NCBI GenBank assembly: GCA_043774625.1 | Contig: JAYVTG010000094.1 | Coordinates: 1-30,563, forward strand | DNA: 30,563 bases | Reading direction: 5' to 3' | Source: JAAFIP01 sp043774625 | GTDB lineage: Bacteria > Pseudomonadota > Gammaproteobacteria > Burkholderiales > Burkholderiaceae_C | Shown: positions 20,342-28,826 of the stretch, in pieces | How positions within the stretch are numbered: position 1 is the first letter of the stretch | Layout: each line of letters begins with the position of its first letter | Translations under genes and position numbers: made by a program | The notes under the pieces: generated by a model | Database searches by the model: none | Seen by the model: the letters and a program-made list of their open reading frames with translations, nothing else | What the model was told of the DNA's origin: nothing

Positions 20342-22930
20342 TCAAACGTCAATATTCCCAGCCCGCAACGCATTCATCTCAATAAACGCCCTGCGGGGTT
20401 CTACTTCGTCGCCCATCAGGGTCGTGAACACGCGGTCGGCTTCTATGGCGTCTTCAATTTGCACCTTGAGCAGGGTGCGCACCTGCGGGTCCATGGTGGT
20501 TTCCCACAGTTGGCTGGGGTTCATCTCGCCCAGGCCTTTGTAGCGCTGGCGGCCCACGGCATTTTCTGCTTGCTGTATCAGCCATTGCATGGCTTCTCTA
20601 AAGTCGCTTACCTTGTGTTCTTTTTGGCGCTCGCCTTCGCCGCGCTGCACCATTGCGCCCTCAGAGATCAGGCCTTCAAAGGTGACCGCCGCCTCGCGCA
20701 TGGCCGCATAGTCGCCGCCGTGCACAAAGTCTGCCGTGATGGTGCTGACCTTGGCATTGCCGTGGATGCGGCGCGTAATCGTCAGCACATGTTTGTCGGT
20801 GCGCGGGTCCAGTCGCGCGGCTACTTCGGCGTCGTGCAGGCCGGCCTTGAGCAGGTCGGCAGATTTTTGGGCGGCCTCTGCGGTGTCCAGGTCGAGCGCC
20901 ACGCCCGCCATGATGGCGCGCAGGGCTTCGCCGTCCATCCAGTTGGCCAGACGGCTGATCACCGCGTTGGCCACCAGGTATTTGCGCGCAATCTCGTCCA
21001 GCGCTGCACCTTCTAACACTGGTTTGTCTTTGCCAGGGATCACCTTGGCACCGTCCAGCGCGACCTTAAGCAAAAACACGTCCAGTGCCGGGCCGTCTTT
21101 CAAATACTGCTCGTGCTTGCCCACCTTCACCTTGTACAGCGGCGGCTGCGCAATGTAGATGTGGCCACGCTCTACCAGCTCGGGCATTTGGCGGTAAAAG
21201 AAGGTCAGCAGCAAAGTGCGAATGTGCGCGCCGTCCACATCAGCGTCGGTCATGATGATGATGCGGTGGTAGCGCAGCTTGGCTACGTTGAATTCTTCTT
21301 TGCCAATGCTGGTGCCCAGGGCGGTAATCAGCACCACAATTTCGTTACTGGTCAACAGCTTTTCATAGCGGGCTTTCTCGACGTTCAAAATCTTACCGCG
21401 CAGAGGCAAGATGGCCTGGAATTTACGGTCACGGCCCTGCTTGGCGCTGCCACCGGCAGAGTCGCCCTCGACCAGGTAAATTTCACACAAGGCCGGGTCT
21501 TTTTCCTGGCAGTCGGCCAGCTTGCCGGGCAGGCCCATACCGTCCAGCACGCCCTTGCGGCGGGTCATCTCGCGAGCTTTGCGGGCGGCTTCGCGGGCGC
21601 GTGCAGCTTCAACGATCTTGCCGCAAATAATTTTGGCATCGTTCGGGCGCTCTTCCAAAAATTGGGTCAATAGCTTGCTGACAATTTCTTCCACTGGCGC
21701 GCGCACTTCGCTACTCACCAGTTTGTCCTTGGTTTGGCTGCTGAACTTGGGCTCAGGCACTTTTACGCTCAACACGCAGCACAGGCCTTCACGCATATCG
21801 TCGCCGGTCACTTCCACCTTGGCCTTTTTGGCTAATTCGCTTTCTTCAATGTACTTATTGATGACGCGCGTCATGGCGGCGCGCAGGCCCGTCAGGTGGG
21901 TGCCGCCGTCGCGCTGGGGAATATTGTTGGTAAAGCACAGCACGTTCTCGTTGTAGCCGTCGTTCCACTGCATGGCCACTTCCACACCAATCTCGGTACC
22001 CGGAATGCCGCCATAGGTTTCTGCAGGGCGTGTGCCAGTGGCACAAAACACGTTCGGGTGCAGCACTTTTTTACCGCCGTTGATAAAAACCACAAAGCCT
22101 TGCACGCCACCCGTGCCCGCAAAATCGTCTTCCTTGGCGCTGCGTTCGTCCTTCAAACGAATGCGCACGCCATTGTTCAAAAAGCTCAGTTCGCGCAAGC
22201 GCTTGGCCAAGATGTCGTAGTGAAAGTCGTTGTTTTGAATGAAGATGTCGGTGTCGGGCAAAAAGTGCACTTCGGTGCCACGCTTTTCGGTGTCGCCGGT
22301 CACCTTCATGGGCGATGTTTCAAAACCATCCACCATTTCAGACAAGCGGTTTTGCACAAAACCCTTGGCAAATTCGAGCTGGTGTACCTTGCCTTCTCGG
22401 CGCACTGTCAGGCGCAACCACTTGCTCAAGGCATTCACGCAGCTCACGCCCACGCCATGCAGACCGCCCGACACCTTGTAACTGTTTTGGTTGAACTTGC
22501 CGCCAGCGTGCAATTCAGTCAAGGCAATTTCTGATGCACTGCGCTTGGGCTCGTGTTTGTCGTCCATCTTCACGCGGGTGGGAATACCGCGCCCGTTGTC
22601 CACCACGCTGATGGAATTGTCGGTATGGATGGTGATGACGATGTCGTCGCAATGGCCTGCCAGTGCTTCGTCAATCGAGTTGTCTACCACCTCAAACACC
22701 AGATGGTGCAAGCCGGTACCGTCGGACGTGTCGCCAATGTACATGCCTGGGCGCTTGCGCACGGCCTCCAGGCCTTCAAGAATCTGTATAGAGCCTGCAC
22801 CATAGTCATCGTTTTGCGCGTCGTTGCTGGTGGCTGCCTTGGCATTGGTCATGCCTTCGCTGGTAGCTTTCACACTCTCACTCGTGTCACTGGTCTTATT
22901 GCCATTTGGGTTCTTGTTTTCTTCAGTCAT
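20342..22930 (-). CDS. gyrB: DNA gyrase subunit B
   Basis: This is an 862-residue protein. The ATPase domain has EVVDNSIDEALAGH, DNGRGIP and GGLHGVGVSCVNALS. The transducer domain follows, then the TOPRIM domain with LVEGDSAGGSAKQGRDR and TDADVDGAHIRTLLLTFF. The proteobacterial insertion in the C-terminal half is present (about 590-745), and GRQRYKGLGEMNPSQLWETT is intact. With GyrA it introduces negative supercoils using ATP. The N-terminus has about 36 extra Ser/Thr/Asn-rich residues before GAGSIQILEGLEAVRKRPGM compared with E. coli, and a start nearer that motif cannot be excluded. It follows dnaN in the dnaA-dnaN-gyrB order, with no recF between. Confidence 0.98.
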   Translation of the reverse strand: MTEENKNPNGNKTSDTSESVKATSEGMTNAKAATSNDAQNDDYGAGSIQILEGLEAVRKRPGMYIGDTSDGTGLHHLVFEVVDNSIDEALAGHCDDIVITIHTDNSISVVDNGRGIPTRVKMDDKHEPKRSASEIALTELHAGGKFNQNSYKVSGGLHGVGVSCVNALSKWLRLTVRREGKVHQLEFAKGFVQNRLSEMVDGFETSPMKVTGDTEKRGTEVHFLPDTDIFIQNNDFHYDILAKRLRELSFLNNGVRIRLKDERSAKEDDFAGTGGVQGFVVFINGGKKVLHPNVFCATGTRPAETYGGIPGTEIGVEVAMQWNDGYNENVLCFTNNIPQRDGGTHLTGLRAAMTRVINKYIEESELAKKAKVEVTGDDMREGLCCVLSVKVPEPKFSSQTKDKLVSSEVRAPVEEIVSKLLTQFLEERPNDAKIICGKIVEAARAREAARKAREMTRRKGVLDGMGLPGKLADCQEKDPALCEIYLVEGDSAGGSAKQGRDRKFQAILPLRGKILNVEKARYEKLLTSNEIVVLITALGTSIGKEEFNVAKLRYHRIIIMTDADVDGAHIRTLLLTFFYRQMPELVERGHIYIAQPPLYKVKVGKHEQYLKDGPALDVFLLKVALDGAKVIPGKDKPVLEGAALDEIARKYLVANAVISRLANWMDGEALRAIMAGVALDLDTAEAAQKSADLLKAGLHDAEVAARLDPRTDKHVLTITRRIHGNAKVSTITADFVHGGDYAAMREAAVTFEGLISEGAMVQRGEGERQKEHKVSDFREAMQWLIQQAENAVGRQRYKGLGEMNPSQLWETTMDPQVRTLLKVQIEDAIEADRVFTTLMGDEVEPRRAFIEMNALRAGNIDV

Positions 22931-22993
22931 CGCATACTCTCAATCAAAACTTCATCAAAACTCTACGGAAATCCAGGCTCTTAAAAGCGCTAA

Positions 22994-23030
22994 GGGGGTT
23001 TTCACCCCCATTCGTTTTTTTGTTTTTTTA
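22994..23030 (+). terminator. Hairpin with T-runs between dnaN and gyrB
   Basis: GGGGGT and ACCCCC form a six-base stem around TTTC, followed on the plus strand by ATTCG and two T-runs. This is terminator-like for plus-strand transcription, yet both adjacent genes are on the minus strand. Read in their direction the hairpin is followed only by TTAGCGCTTTT. It may therefore be weak toward gyrB and stronger against antisense transcripts. Confidence 0.5.
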
Positions 23031-23038
23031 ACTAATCC

Positions 23039-24145
23039 CTAGATGCGCATCGGCATCACTACGTACTTGAACCCATTGTTATCGGGAATGGTCAGCAGCG
23101 CCGAGCTGTTGGCATCCGACAATTCCACACGCACCATTTCCTGGTCCATATTGGAGAGGGCATCAATCAGGTAAGTCACGTTGAAACCAATTTCAATCGC
23201 ATCACCGGCGTAGTCAATGTCCAGCTCGTCTACGGCTTCTTCCTGTTCGGCGTTGTTGGCCGCCACACGCAAAGTGCCTGGGTCTATGTTCAGACGCACG
23301 CCTTTGAATTTTTCGCTCGTCAAAATAGCGGTGCGCTGCAGCGTCGCCAGCAAAGACGCACGGCCAATCGTGATGATGTTTTTGTGGTTTTTGGGAATCA
23401 CACGGTTGTAGTCAGGGAATTTGCCTTCGACCAGCTTGGTCACAAACTCCATGCCGCCAAAACTGAACTTGGCCTGGTTACCGGCAAACTGCATTTCAAT
23501 GCTGCCTTCAGAATCGCTGAGCAGACGCTGCATTTCGATCACGGTTTTGCGTGGCAAGATCACTTCTTGCTTGGGTACTTCAACATCCAGTTGTGCCGAC
23601 GTGAAAGCCAGACGGTGGCCATCGGTCGCCACCAGACTCAGTGTTTTTCCTTCGGCCACAAACAAAATGCCGTTCAGGTAATAGCGAATGTCATGCACAG
23701 CCATGGCAAAGCTTACTTGGCTGAGCAAGTCTTTCAGCACCTTTTGCGGCACGCTGAACACGGTACCAAAGTTGGCCGCCTCTTGCACTAGGGGGAAGTC
23801 TTCTGCGGGCAATGACTGCAAGGTGAACTTGCTTTTGCCACCTTTCAAAATCAATTTGTTCTGGCTGGATTCGAGCGACACCGTTTGGTCTGCTGGCATA
23901 GTGCGCAAAATATCAATGACCTTGCGCGCACCCACCGTGGTAGTGAAGTTGCCACTGTCACCGTCCATCTGCGCCGTGGTGCGGATCTGAATTTCCAGAT
24001 CGCTGGTGGTGAGTTGCAACTGATCGCCCGTTTTGCGAATCAGCACATTGGCCAAAATGGGCAGGGTGTGCCTGCGCTCCACAATGCCTGCAACGGACTG
24101 CAGTGCAGAGAGAAATTTTTCTTGTGTCGCCTTCAGAACAATCAT
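23039..24145 (-). CDS. dnaN: DNA polymerase III beta sliding clamp
   Basis: I chose the ATG at 24145 (MIVLKATQEKFLSALQSVAG), preceded by GAAGAGGTTGAC. This gives 368 residues, matching the usual 366-370. The in-frame ATG at 24205 would add 20 residues not seen in the family. Three clamp domains are recognisable, with RRHTLPILANVLIR, SLVATDGHRLA, PRKTVIEMQRLL, EFVTKLVEGKFPDYNRVIPK and the C-terminal YVVMPMRI. The protein forms a ring dimer that tethers polymerase III. It lies between dnaA and gyrB. A TAG-rich triplet run (24180-24195 region) sits in its leader. Confidence 0.98.
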   Translation of the reverse strand: MIVLKATQEKFLSALQSVAGIVERRHTLPILANVLIRKTGDQLQLTTSDLEIQIRTTAQMDGDSGNFTTTVGARKVIDILRTMPADQTVSLESSQNKLILKGGKSKFTLQSLPAEDFPLVQEAANFGTVFSVPQKVLKDLLSQVSFAMAVHDIRYYLNGILFVAEGKTLSLVATDGHRLAFTSAQLDVEVPKQEVILPRKTVIEMQRLLSDSEGSIEMQFAGNQAKFSFGGMEFVTKLVEGKFPDYNRVIPKNHKNIITIGRASLLATLQRTAILTSEKFKGVRLNIDPGTLRVAANNAEQEEAVDELDIDYAGDAIEIGFNVTYLIDALSNMDQEMVRVELSDANSSALLTIPDNNGFKYVVMPMRI

Positions 24146-24209
24146 GTCAACCTCTTCTTTAATTTCTTTAATATTTAAGATAGTAGTAGTAGTAAGCAGC
24201 GCCACTTTG

Positions 24210-24218
24210 TGTGGATAA
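24210..24218 (-). promoter_or_regulatory. DnaA box, consensus (dnaA-dnaN gap)
   Basis: TGTGGATAA on the plus strand is the exact complement of the TTATCCACA consensus. It lies 65 bp upstream of the dnaN start. Confidence 0.85.
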
Positions 24219-24328
24219 CGCTATTTTCGCCTGTTTAATCAAGTATTTACGTGACTTCAAACATTGTGTGTAGAAGCTCTGTTTGTTGCCTGGTCATTTT
24301 GGGATAACTCGGGTTTTGGCCTTGGCCT

Positions 24329-24337
24329 TGTGGATAA
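24329..24337 (-). promoter_or_regulatory. DnaA box, consensus (dnaA-dnaN gap)
   Basis: A second exact TGTGGATAA in the same orientation, 119 bp from the first. A degenerate TTGGGATAA lies between them at 24299-24307. The gap could be one arm of the origin or a regulatory cluster. Confidence 0.85.
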
Positions 24338-24387
24338 GTAGTGCCTTGTCCCAAAACTGTCCCCAGAGTTATTCTTTTGGCCATTGT

Positions 24388-25839
24388 TCAACCTTTTAGT
24401 GTCTGTTCCAGCACATGCAACTGCTGGTTGAGCTCGGTGTGCTGCTGGCGCTCTGCGCCTATCTTGCGCACGGCGTGCAACACTGTTGTGTGGTCGCGGC
24501 CACCAAACAGCTCGCCAATCTCGGGCAGGCTCTTTTGGGTGAGTTCCTTGGCCAGATACATGGCAATCTGGCGCGGGCGGGCAATGCTAGCCGGGCGCTT
24601 TTTGCTGTACATGTCGGCCACCTTGATCTTGTAATAGTCGGCCACGGTTTTTTGGATATTCTCCACCCCGATTTGCCGGTTTTGAATGGAAAGCAGGTCG
24701 CGCAGCGCCTCGCGGGCCAAGGGGATGGAGATGTCCTTCTGGTTGAAACGCGAATAGGCCAAAATCTTGCGCAGCGCCCCTTCCAGCTCACGCACGTTGG
24801 AGCGCACGTTTTTGGCGACGAAAAAGGCCACCTCTTCGGGCATGTCGGCACCCTCGACCCGCGCCTTACTGATTAAGATGGCTACACGCATCTCCAGCTC
24901 AGGGGCCTCAATAGATACCGTGAGGCCCGCATCAAAACGTGATACCAGGCGTTCGTGGATATCGGTCAAGCCCTTGGGATAGGTGTCGCTGGTCATCACG
25001 ATGTGGGACTTTTTGGCCAGCAGGGCCTCAAAGGCGTTGAAGAACTCTTCCTGCGTGCGCTCCTTGTTGGCAAAGAACTGCACGTCGTCAATTAACAATA
25101 AATCTAACGAGTGGTAACGCTGTTTAAATTTGTCAAAAGTCTTGCCCTGGTAGGCCTTAACCACATCGCTGACAAATTGCTCGGCGTGGATGTAGAGAAC
25201 TTTGGATTCAGGCTTGGCCGACAGCATCTGGTTGCCAATGGCGTGCATGAGGTGGGTTTTACCCAAACCCACGCCGCCATAGATAAACAAGGGGTTGTAC
25301 AAATTGCCCAAATTCGCGGCCACATGCATGGCCGCAGCCCGCGCCATACGGTTGGCACTGCCCTCGACCAAGGTGTCAAAAGTCAGCGTGGAGTTGAGCT
25401 TGGTTTTATGGCTACCGTCTTGCGGCTCGTCGATCAATGCCAGGGTTTCGGGCAAGGCGGCCATGTCGCTGATGTCAACGCCAGTGTCGTAGGTGGTATT
25501 TGCAGATGCTTGCCTATTAAAGGCCTCACGCGGAGCAAGTACTAACTCTAATGCAGGTGATTGCCCAACCTGAGCGTTGCCAAATTGGCCAATAAGTGTA
25601 GCCATGCGCCCGGCGTACTGAGCACGTACCCAGTCAAGCTTGAAGCGGTTGGCTACGTATACAGTGACCTTGGACAGGTCTTCGGCCACCCGGGCGGTAA
25701 GGGGTTTGATCCAGGTGTTGAATTGCTGCTCGGGCAGCTCCAGCGCCAGTTGCGTGGTGCAGGCTTGCCATATGTCGGCCATACGTGGCGGCTCCCCCAG
25801 CATGCTGCCCGGATCGATGCTAACTTGTCCCTCGGTCAT
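24388..25839 (-). CDS. dnaA: Chromosomal replication initiator DnaA
   Basis: This is a 483-residue frame. Domain I is IWQACTTQLALELPEQQFNT. Domain III has Walker A GGVGLGKTHLMHA (about 188-200), Walker B DLLLIDDVQFFANKERTQEE and the sensor region. Domain IV has the box-binding signature ELFGGRDHTTVLHAVRKI. The ATG at 25839 has no clear ribosome site, whereas an internal ATG at 25782 (MADIWQACTTQ) is preceded by GGGGGAG nine bases upstream and gives a family-typical N-terminus, so the true start is open. A variant DnaA box 10 bp upstream of 25839 points to autoregulation. Confidence 0.98.
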   Translation of the reverse strand: MTEGQVSIDPGSMLGEPPRMADIWQACTTQLALELPEQQFNTWIKPLTARVAEDLSKVTVYVANRFKLDWVRAQYAGRMATLIGQFGNAQVGQSPALELVLAPREAFNRQASANTTYDTGVDISDMAALPETLALIDEPQDGSHKTKLNSTLTFDTLVEGSANRMARAAAMHVAANLGNLYNPLFIYGGVGLGKTHLMHAIGNQMLSAKPESKVLYIHAEQFVSDVVKAYQGKTFDKFKQRYHSLDLLLIDDVQFFANKERTQEEFFNAFEALLAKKSHIVMTSDTYPKGLTDIHERLVSRFDAGLTVSIEAPELEMRVAILISKARVEGADMPEEVAFFVAKNVRSNVRELEGALRKILAYSRFNQKDISIPLAREALRDLLSIQNRQIGVENIQKTVADYYKIKVADMYSKKRPASIARPRQIAMYLAKELTQKSLPEIGELFGGRDHTTVLHAVRKIGAERQQHTELNQQLHVLEQTLKG

Positions 25840-26020
25840 ATAATTATTCTGTGGATATGTAATGAAAATGCAGCCGCTATTCTAGACCCTGGACGCAGGT
25901 TATCCACAGAATATTTTGTAAAATAAAAAGGTTGTTGACACGGCCCCGTTGCAGACTGCGTGCAAGCACCCAGACGCAGCACCAAAGCCCAGGCAAGGTC
26001 CCTAAATACGGTGCCAAATG
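25840..26020. other. oriC: Candidate replication origin (oriC) between dnaA and rpmH
   Basis: The divergent dnaA-rpmH gap is the usual origin site. It holds a perfect DnaA box, TTATCCACA at 25900-25908, and a variant ATATCCACA (complement of 25850-25858). Directly after the perfect box comes an AT-rich run, GAATATTTTGTAAAATAAAA (from 25909), suited to strand opening. Only two boxes are visible here, fewer than in E. coli, so boxes in the dnaA-dnaN gap may also contribute. Confidence 0.65.
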
Positions 26021-26051
26021 CTTGAATTGACTGGTTTTTCGGCCCAAAATT

Positions 26052-26060
26052 TGCGATAAT
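26052..26060 (+). promoter_or_regulatory. Putative extended -10 promoter element for rpmH
   Basis: TGCGATAAT has the TG-n extension and a near-consensus -10 hexamer (GATAAT), 27 bp before the rpmH ATG. No well-spaced -35 box is seen, as is common for extended -10 promoters. Confidence 0.5.
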
Positions 26061-26086
26061 ATTAGGTTCCGTCAGAAAGTAATTTT

Positions 26087-26221
26087 ATGAAACGCACTTA
26101 CCAACCCTCCAAGACCAAGCGTGCACGTACGCACGGTTTTCTTGTTCGCATGGCAACCCGTGGTGGCCGCGCTGTGATCAACGCACGCCGCGCCAAAGGC
26201 CGCAAGCGTCTGGCTGTCTAA
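26087..26221 (+). CDS. rpmH: 50S ribosomal protein L34
   Basis: This 44-residue basic protein starts MKRTYQPSKTKRARTHGFLV and ends RRAKGRKRLAV, matching L34 over its full length. It is the first gene on the rightward side of the origin and is followed 34 bp later by rnpA, the conserved rpmH-rnpA-yidD-yidC order. L34 is part of the large ribosomal subunit. Confidence 0.98.
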   Translation: MKRTYQPSKTKRARTHGFLVRMATRGGRAVINARRAKGRKRLAV

Positions 26222-26255
26222 GCGCCTGTGTGACTTTACGTCTTTAGCGGATAGC

Positions 26256-26678
26256 TTGGCACGCCTCATAGCCCACCTTCGAACGCGCTCTCAGTTCGAT
26301 GCTGTTTTTGCTGGTGGCGTGGTGGGCAAAACCCCGCACTTTGTGCTGCACTATGCACCAACAGCTGGGCCCGATGTCAAAGCTGCTAAAACCGTCGCTA
26401 CCGTTATGGTCGGTGCTGTACTACCCAAACGTTGGGCCAAACGCGCAGTCACCCGCAACACCCTTAAACGCCAGATCTACGCTGTGAGCAAATCACTTGC
26501 CTCACTTCTTGCGCCTGGTTGCTATATCGTGCGACTTCGCTGCGAATTTTCTCGCAAAGAATTTTTCAGCGCTACGTCGGACATGCTCAAGCAGGCCGCG
26601 CGTACCGAGCTGCAAACCTTGTTGCGCGCGCGTGCAGTCTCTAGGTTGCAGGCAGTATCAGAGGTACATATAGTATGA
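26256..26678 (+). CDS. rnpA: Ribonuclease P protein component
   Basis: This 140-residue protein has LRTRSQFDAVFAGG at its start and the RNR-type signature LPKRWAKRAVTRNTLKRQIY near residues 55-74. RnpA assists the RNase P RNA in maturing tRNA 5' ends. No in-frame ATG or GTG exists between the rpmH stop and the conserved region. The best start is therefore TTG at 26256, with AGCGGA five to ten bases upstream. The last bases overlap the yidD start (ATGA). It is a bit longer than the typical 115-125 residues, mainly at the C-terminus. Confidence 0.96.
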   Translation: MARLIAHLRTRSQFDAVFAGGVVGKTPHFVLHYAPTAGPDVKAAKTVATVMVGAVLPKRWAKRAVTRNTLKRQIYAVSKSLASLLAPGCYIVRLRCEFSRKEFFSATSDMLKQAARTELQTLLRARAVSRLQAVSEVHIV

Positions 26679-27049
26679 ATCGCCTCTTGCAAAATTTGTT
26701 TGGCCTGCCGCAAACCCTGCTCTTGGTCCTGGTGCGCGGTTACCGTTTCTTTTTAAGCCCCTGGCTGGGCTCTGCCTGCCGCTTTACGCCCACGTGTTCG
26801 GCCTATGCGCTGGATGCACTGCAGCAGCACGGCGCCGCAGCAGGCAGTTACTTGACGGTTGCGCGCCTGGTGCGTTGTCATCCCTGGTGCACAGGCGGGC
26901 ATGACCCGGTGCCTGCAAGCCTGAAAGTGCCGCGCTTGTTTACTGCGCTTTTGCATCCACATCCTGTGCAAGCCGCCGCGTCGCCAACGACAACGGGCTC
27001 CACAGCTCCCCCCACTTCCCCACTTTCTCCTTCGAAGACTTTGCCATGA
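26675..27049 (+). CDS. yidD: Membrane protein insertion efficiency factor YidD
   Basis: This is a 124-residue protein. The first 80 residues match YidD: VLVRGYRFFLSPWLGSACRF, TPTCSAYALDAL and RCHPWCTGGHDPVP, with an N-terminal amphipathic segment for membrane association. YidD assists YidC-mediated insertion. Residues 81-124 are an unusual Pro/Ser/Thr-rich extension (ending SPSKTLP) absent from short family members. Its coding end overlaps the yidC start by four bases, so it may reflect loss of an earlier stop. The gene is coupled to both rnpA and yidC by ATGA overlaps. Confidence 0.95.
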   Translation: MNRLLQNLFGLPQTLLLVLVRGYRFFLSPWLGSACRFTPTCSAYALDALQQHGAAAGSYLTVARLVRCHPWCTGGHDPVPASLKVPRLFTALLHPHPVQAAASPTTTGSTAPPTSPLSPSKTLP

Positions 27050-28776
27050 ACGATATCCGTCGCACCATTTTGTGGGTGATTTTTGGTTTTTCCATGATCC
27101 TGTTGTGGGACGCCTGGCAGGTGCATAACGGACAGAAAGCCACCTTCTTTCCAGCGCCACCCAAAGCGGGTGCCGGTGCACCCAGTGCACCCGGCGCTGT
27201 AGCTTCTGGCGTGCCCGCAGTCAGTACCGCCGGCACTACAGCAGCAGGGGTAGCCGCAACGCCTGGGTCTGCAGCAGCCGTGCCAGCCACCGCCGCCGTT
27301 GTGGCCGCACAAATGATCGACGTCAGCACCGACCTGTTCAAACTGCGCTTTAGCACCGAAGGCGGCAGCCTGGTGCGTGCCGAACTGCTCAAGCATGCCG
27401 AGCTGGAAGACGGCAAAAAGACCCTGAGCAAAACCAGTAATGTGGTGCTGATGGACACCAGTGCCAACCGCGCTTACGAAGCACAAACCGGCTTGGTCGG
27501 CATGAATGGCCAGCCCGCATTGCCCAACCACAAAACGGTGATGAACTTCACCGGCGAGAAGGTGTTAAAGAACGGCCAAAACGATTTGGTGCTGCGCTTT
27601 GAATCGCCCGAACAAGGGGGTGTGAAGTACGTCAAAACCTACACCCTCAAACGCGGTGCCTACGATATGGCCGTAAAGCACGAAACCATCAACACCAGCG
27701 GCGCGCCCGTGTCGGCACAACTGTATATGCAACTGGTGCGCGACGGCAACAAGCCGCCTGGCGAATCGTCTTTCTACAGCACCTTCACCGGCCCGGTGGT
27801 TTACACGGCCGAGAAGAAATACCAGAAGGCTGAGTTCAGCGATATTGAAAAAGGTAAGACCGATTTTCAAACCACGTCACCCAGCGGCTACGTGGCCATG
27901 GTGCAGCATTACTTTGCGTCGGCCTGGTTGTTGCCTGATGGCATTGCACGCGAGTTGTACATGCAAAAAGTCAGCGCCAATTTGTATTCGGTGGGCATGA
28001 AGGCCCCGATGCTGGCGGTAGCCCCCGGTGCCACGCAAGCCACCGAAACACGCTTGTTCATCGGCCCGCAAGAAGAGAACCAGTTAGAGGCCATTTACCC
28101 CGGCCTGGAGCTGGTGAAAGACTATGGCTTTCTCACCATTTTGTCCAAACCACTGTACGCGCTGATGGACTTGCTGTACAAATACATTGGCAACTGGGGC
28201 TGGACCATCATCGCGCTGGTTTTGCTGCTGAAAATCGCTTTTTACTGGCTCAATGCCAAGGCTTATGCCAGCATGGCCAAGATGAAAGCCATCAATCCCA
28301 AGATCATGGAAATGCGCGAGCGCTTGAAAGACAAGCCGCAAGAAATGCAGCAGGAAATGATGAAAATTTACAAGAACGAAAAAGTCAACCCCATGGGCGG
28401 CTGCTTCCCGATCATGGTGCAAATTCCGGTCTTCATTGCGCTGTACTGGGTGCTGCTCAGCTCGATCGAGTTTCGCGGCGCGCCCTGGCTGGGCTGGATT
28501 CAAGACTTGTCTGCGCCCGACCCATGGTTTATTCTGCCGGTGGTAATGACACTGTCCAGCATGCTGCAAACCGCGCTGAACCCCGCGCCGCCCGACCCGA
28601 TGCAAGCCAAGATGATGTGGATCATGCCGCTGTTGTTCTCGGTCATGTTCTTCTTCTTCCCCGCAGGTTTGGTGCTGTACTGGATCACCAACAATGTGCT
28701 CTCCATTGCCCAGCAGTGGATCATCAACACCCGCATGGGCGTGCCGCCGCAGTTTAATTTGCCGAAATTCAAGTAA
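27046..28776 (+). CDS. yidC: Membrane protein insertase YidC
   Basis: This is a 576-residue protein. The N-terminal membrane span (ILWVIFGFSMILLWDAW) is followed by an Ala/Pro/Gly-rich linker (about 42-90) and the large periplasmic beta domain (about 90-360). Then comes the conserved insertase core, with LYKYIGNWGWTIIALVLLL, PMGGCFPIMVQIPVFIALYW and FFPAGLVLYWITNNVLSIAQ giving five further spans. YidC inserts and folds inner-membrane proteins with or without SecYEG. It begins on the yidD stop and ends in a terminator, closing the rpmH-rnpA-yidD-yidC unit. Confidence 0.98.
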   Translation: MNDIRRTILWVIFGFSMILLWDAWQVHNGQKATFFPAPPKAGAGAPSAPGAVASGVPAVSTAGTTAAGVAATPGSAAAVPATAAVVAAQMIDVSTDLFKLRFSTEGGSLVRAELLKHAELEDGKKTLSKTSNVVLMDTSANRAYEAQTGLVGMNGQPALPNHKTVMNFTGEKVLKNGQNDLVLRFESPEQGGVKYVKTYTLKRGAYDMAVKHETINTSGAPVSAQLYMQLVRDGNKPPGESSFYSTFTGPVVYTAEKKYQKAEFSDIEKGKTDFQTTSPSGYVAMVQHYFASAWLLPDGIARELYMQKVSANLYSVGMKAPMLAVAPGATQATETRLFIGPQEENQLEAIYPGLELVKDYGFLTILSKPLYALMDLLYKYIGNWGWTIIALVLLLKIAFYWLNAKAYASMAKMKAINPKIMEMRERLKDKPQEMQQEMMKIYKNEKVNPMGGCFPIMVQIPVFIALYWVLLSSIEFRGAPWLGWIQDLSAPDPWFILPVVMTLSSMLQTALNPAPPDPMQAKMMWIMPLLFSVMFFFFPAGLVLYWITNNVLSIAQQWIINTRMGVPPQFNLPKFK

Positions 28777-28805
28777 AAGAAAAGGGGCTTCGGCTCCTTT
28801 TTCTT
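28777..28805 (+). terminator. Rho-independent terminator after yidC
   Basis: AAAAGGGGC, a TTCG tetraloop, then GCTCCTTTTTC directly after the yidC stop codon. The stem is about nine base pairs with one G-T pair and a T-run in the right arm. It separates yidC from mnmE, which starts 22 nt later. Confidence 0.88.
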
Positions 28806-28826
28806 GGGCGCGAGACAATACAAACT

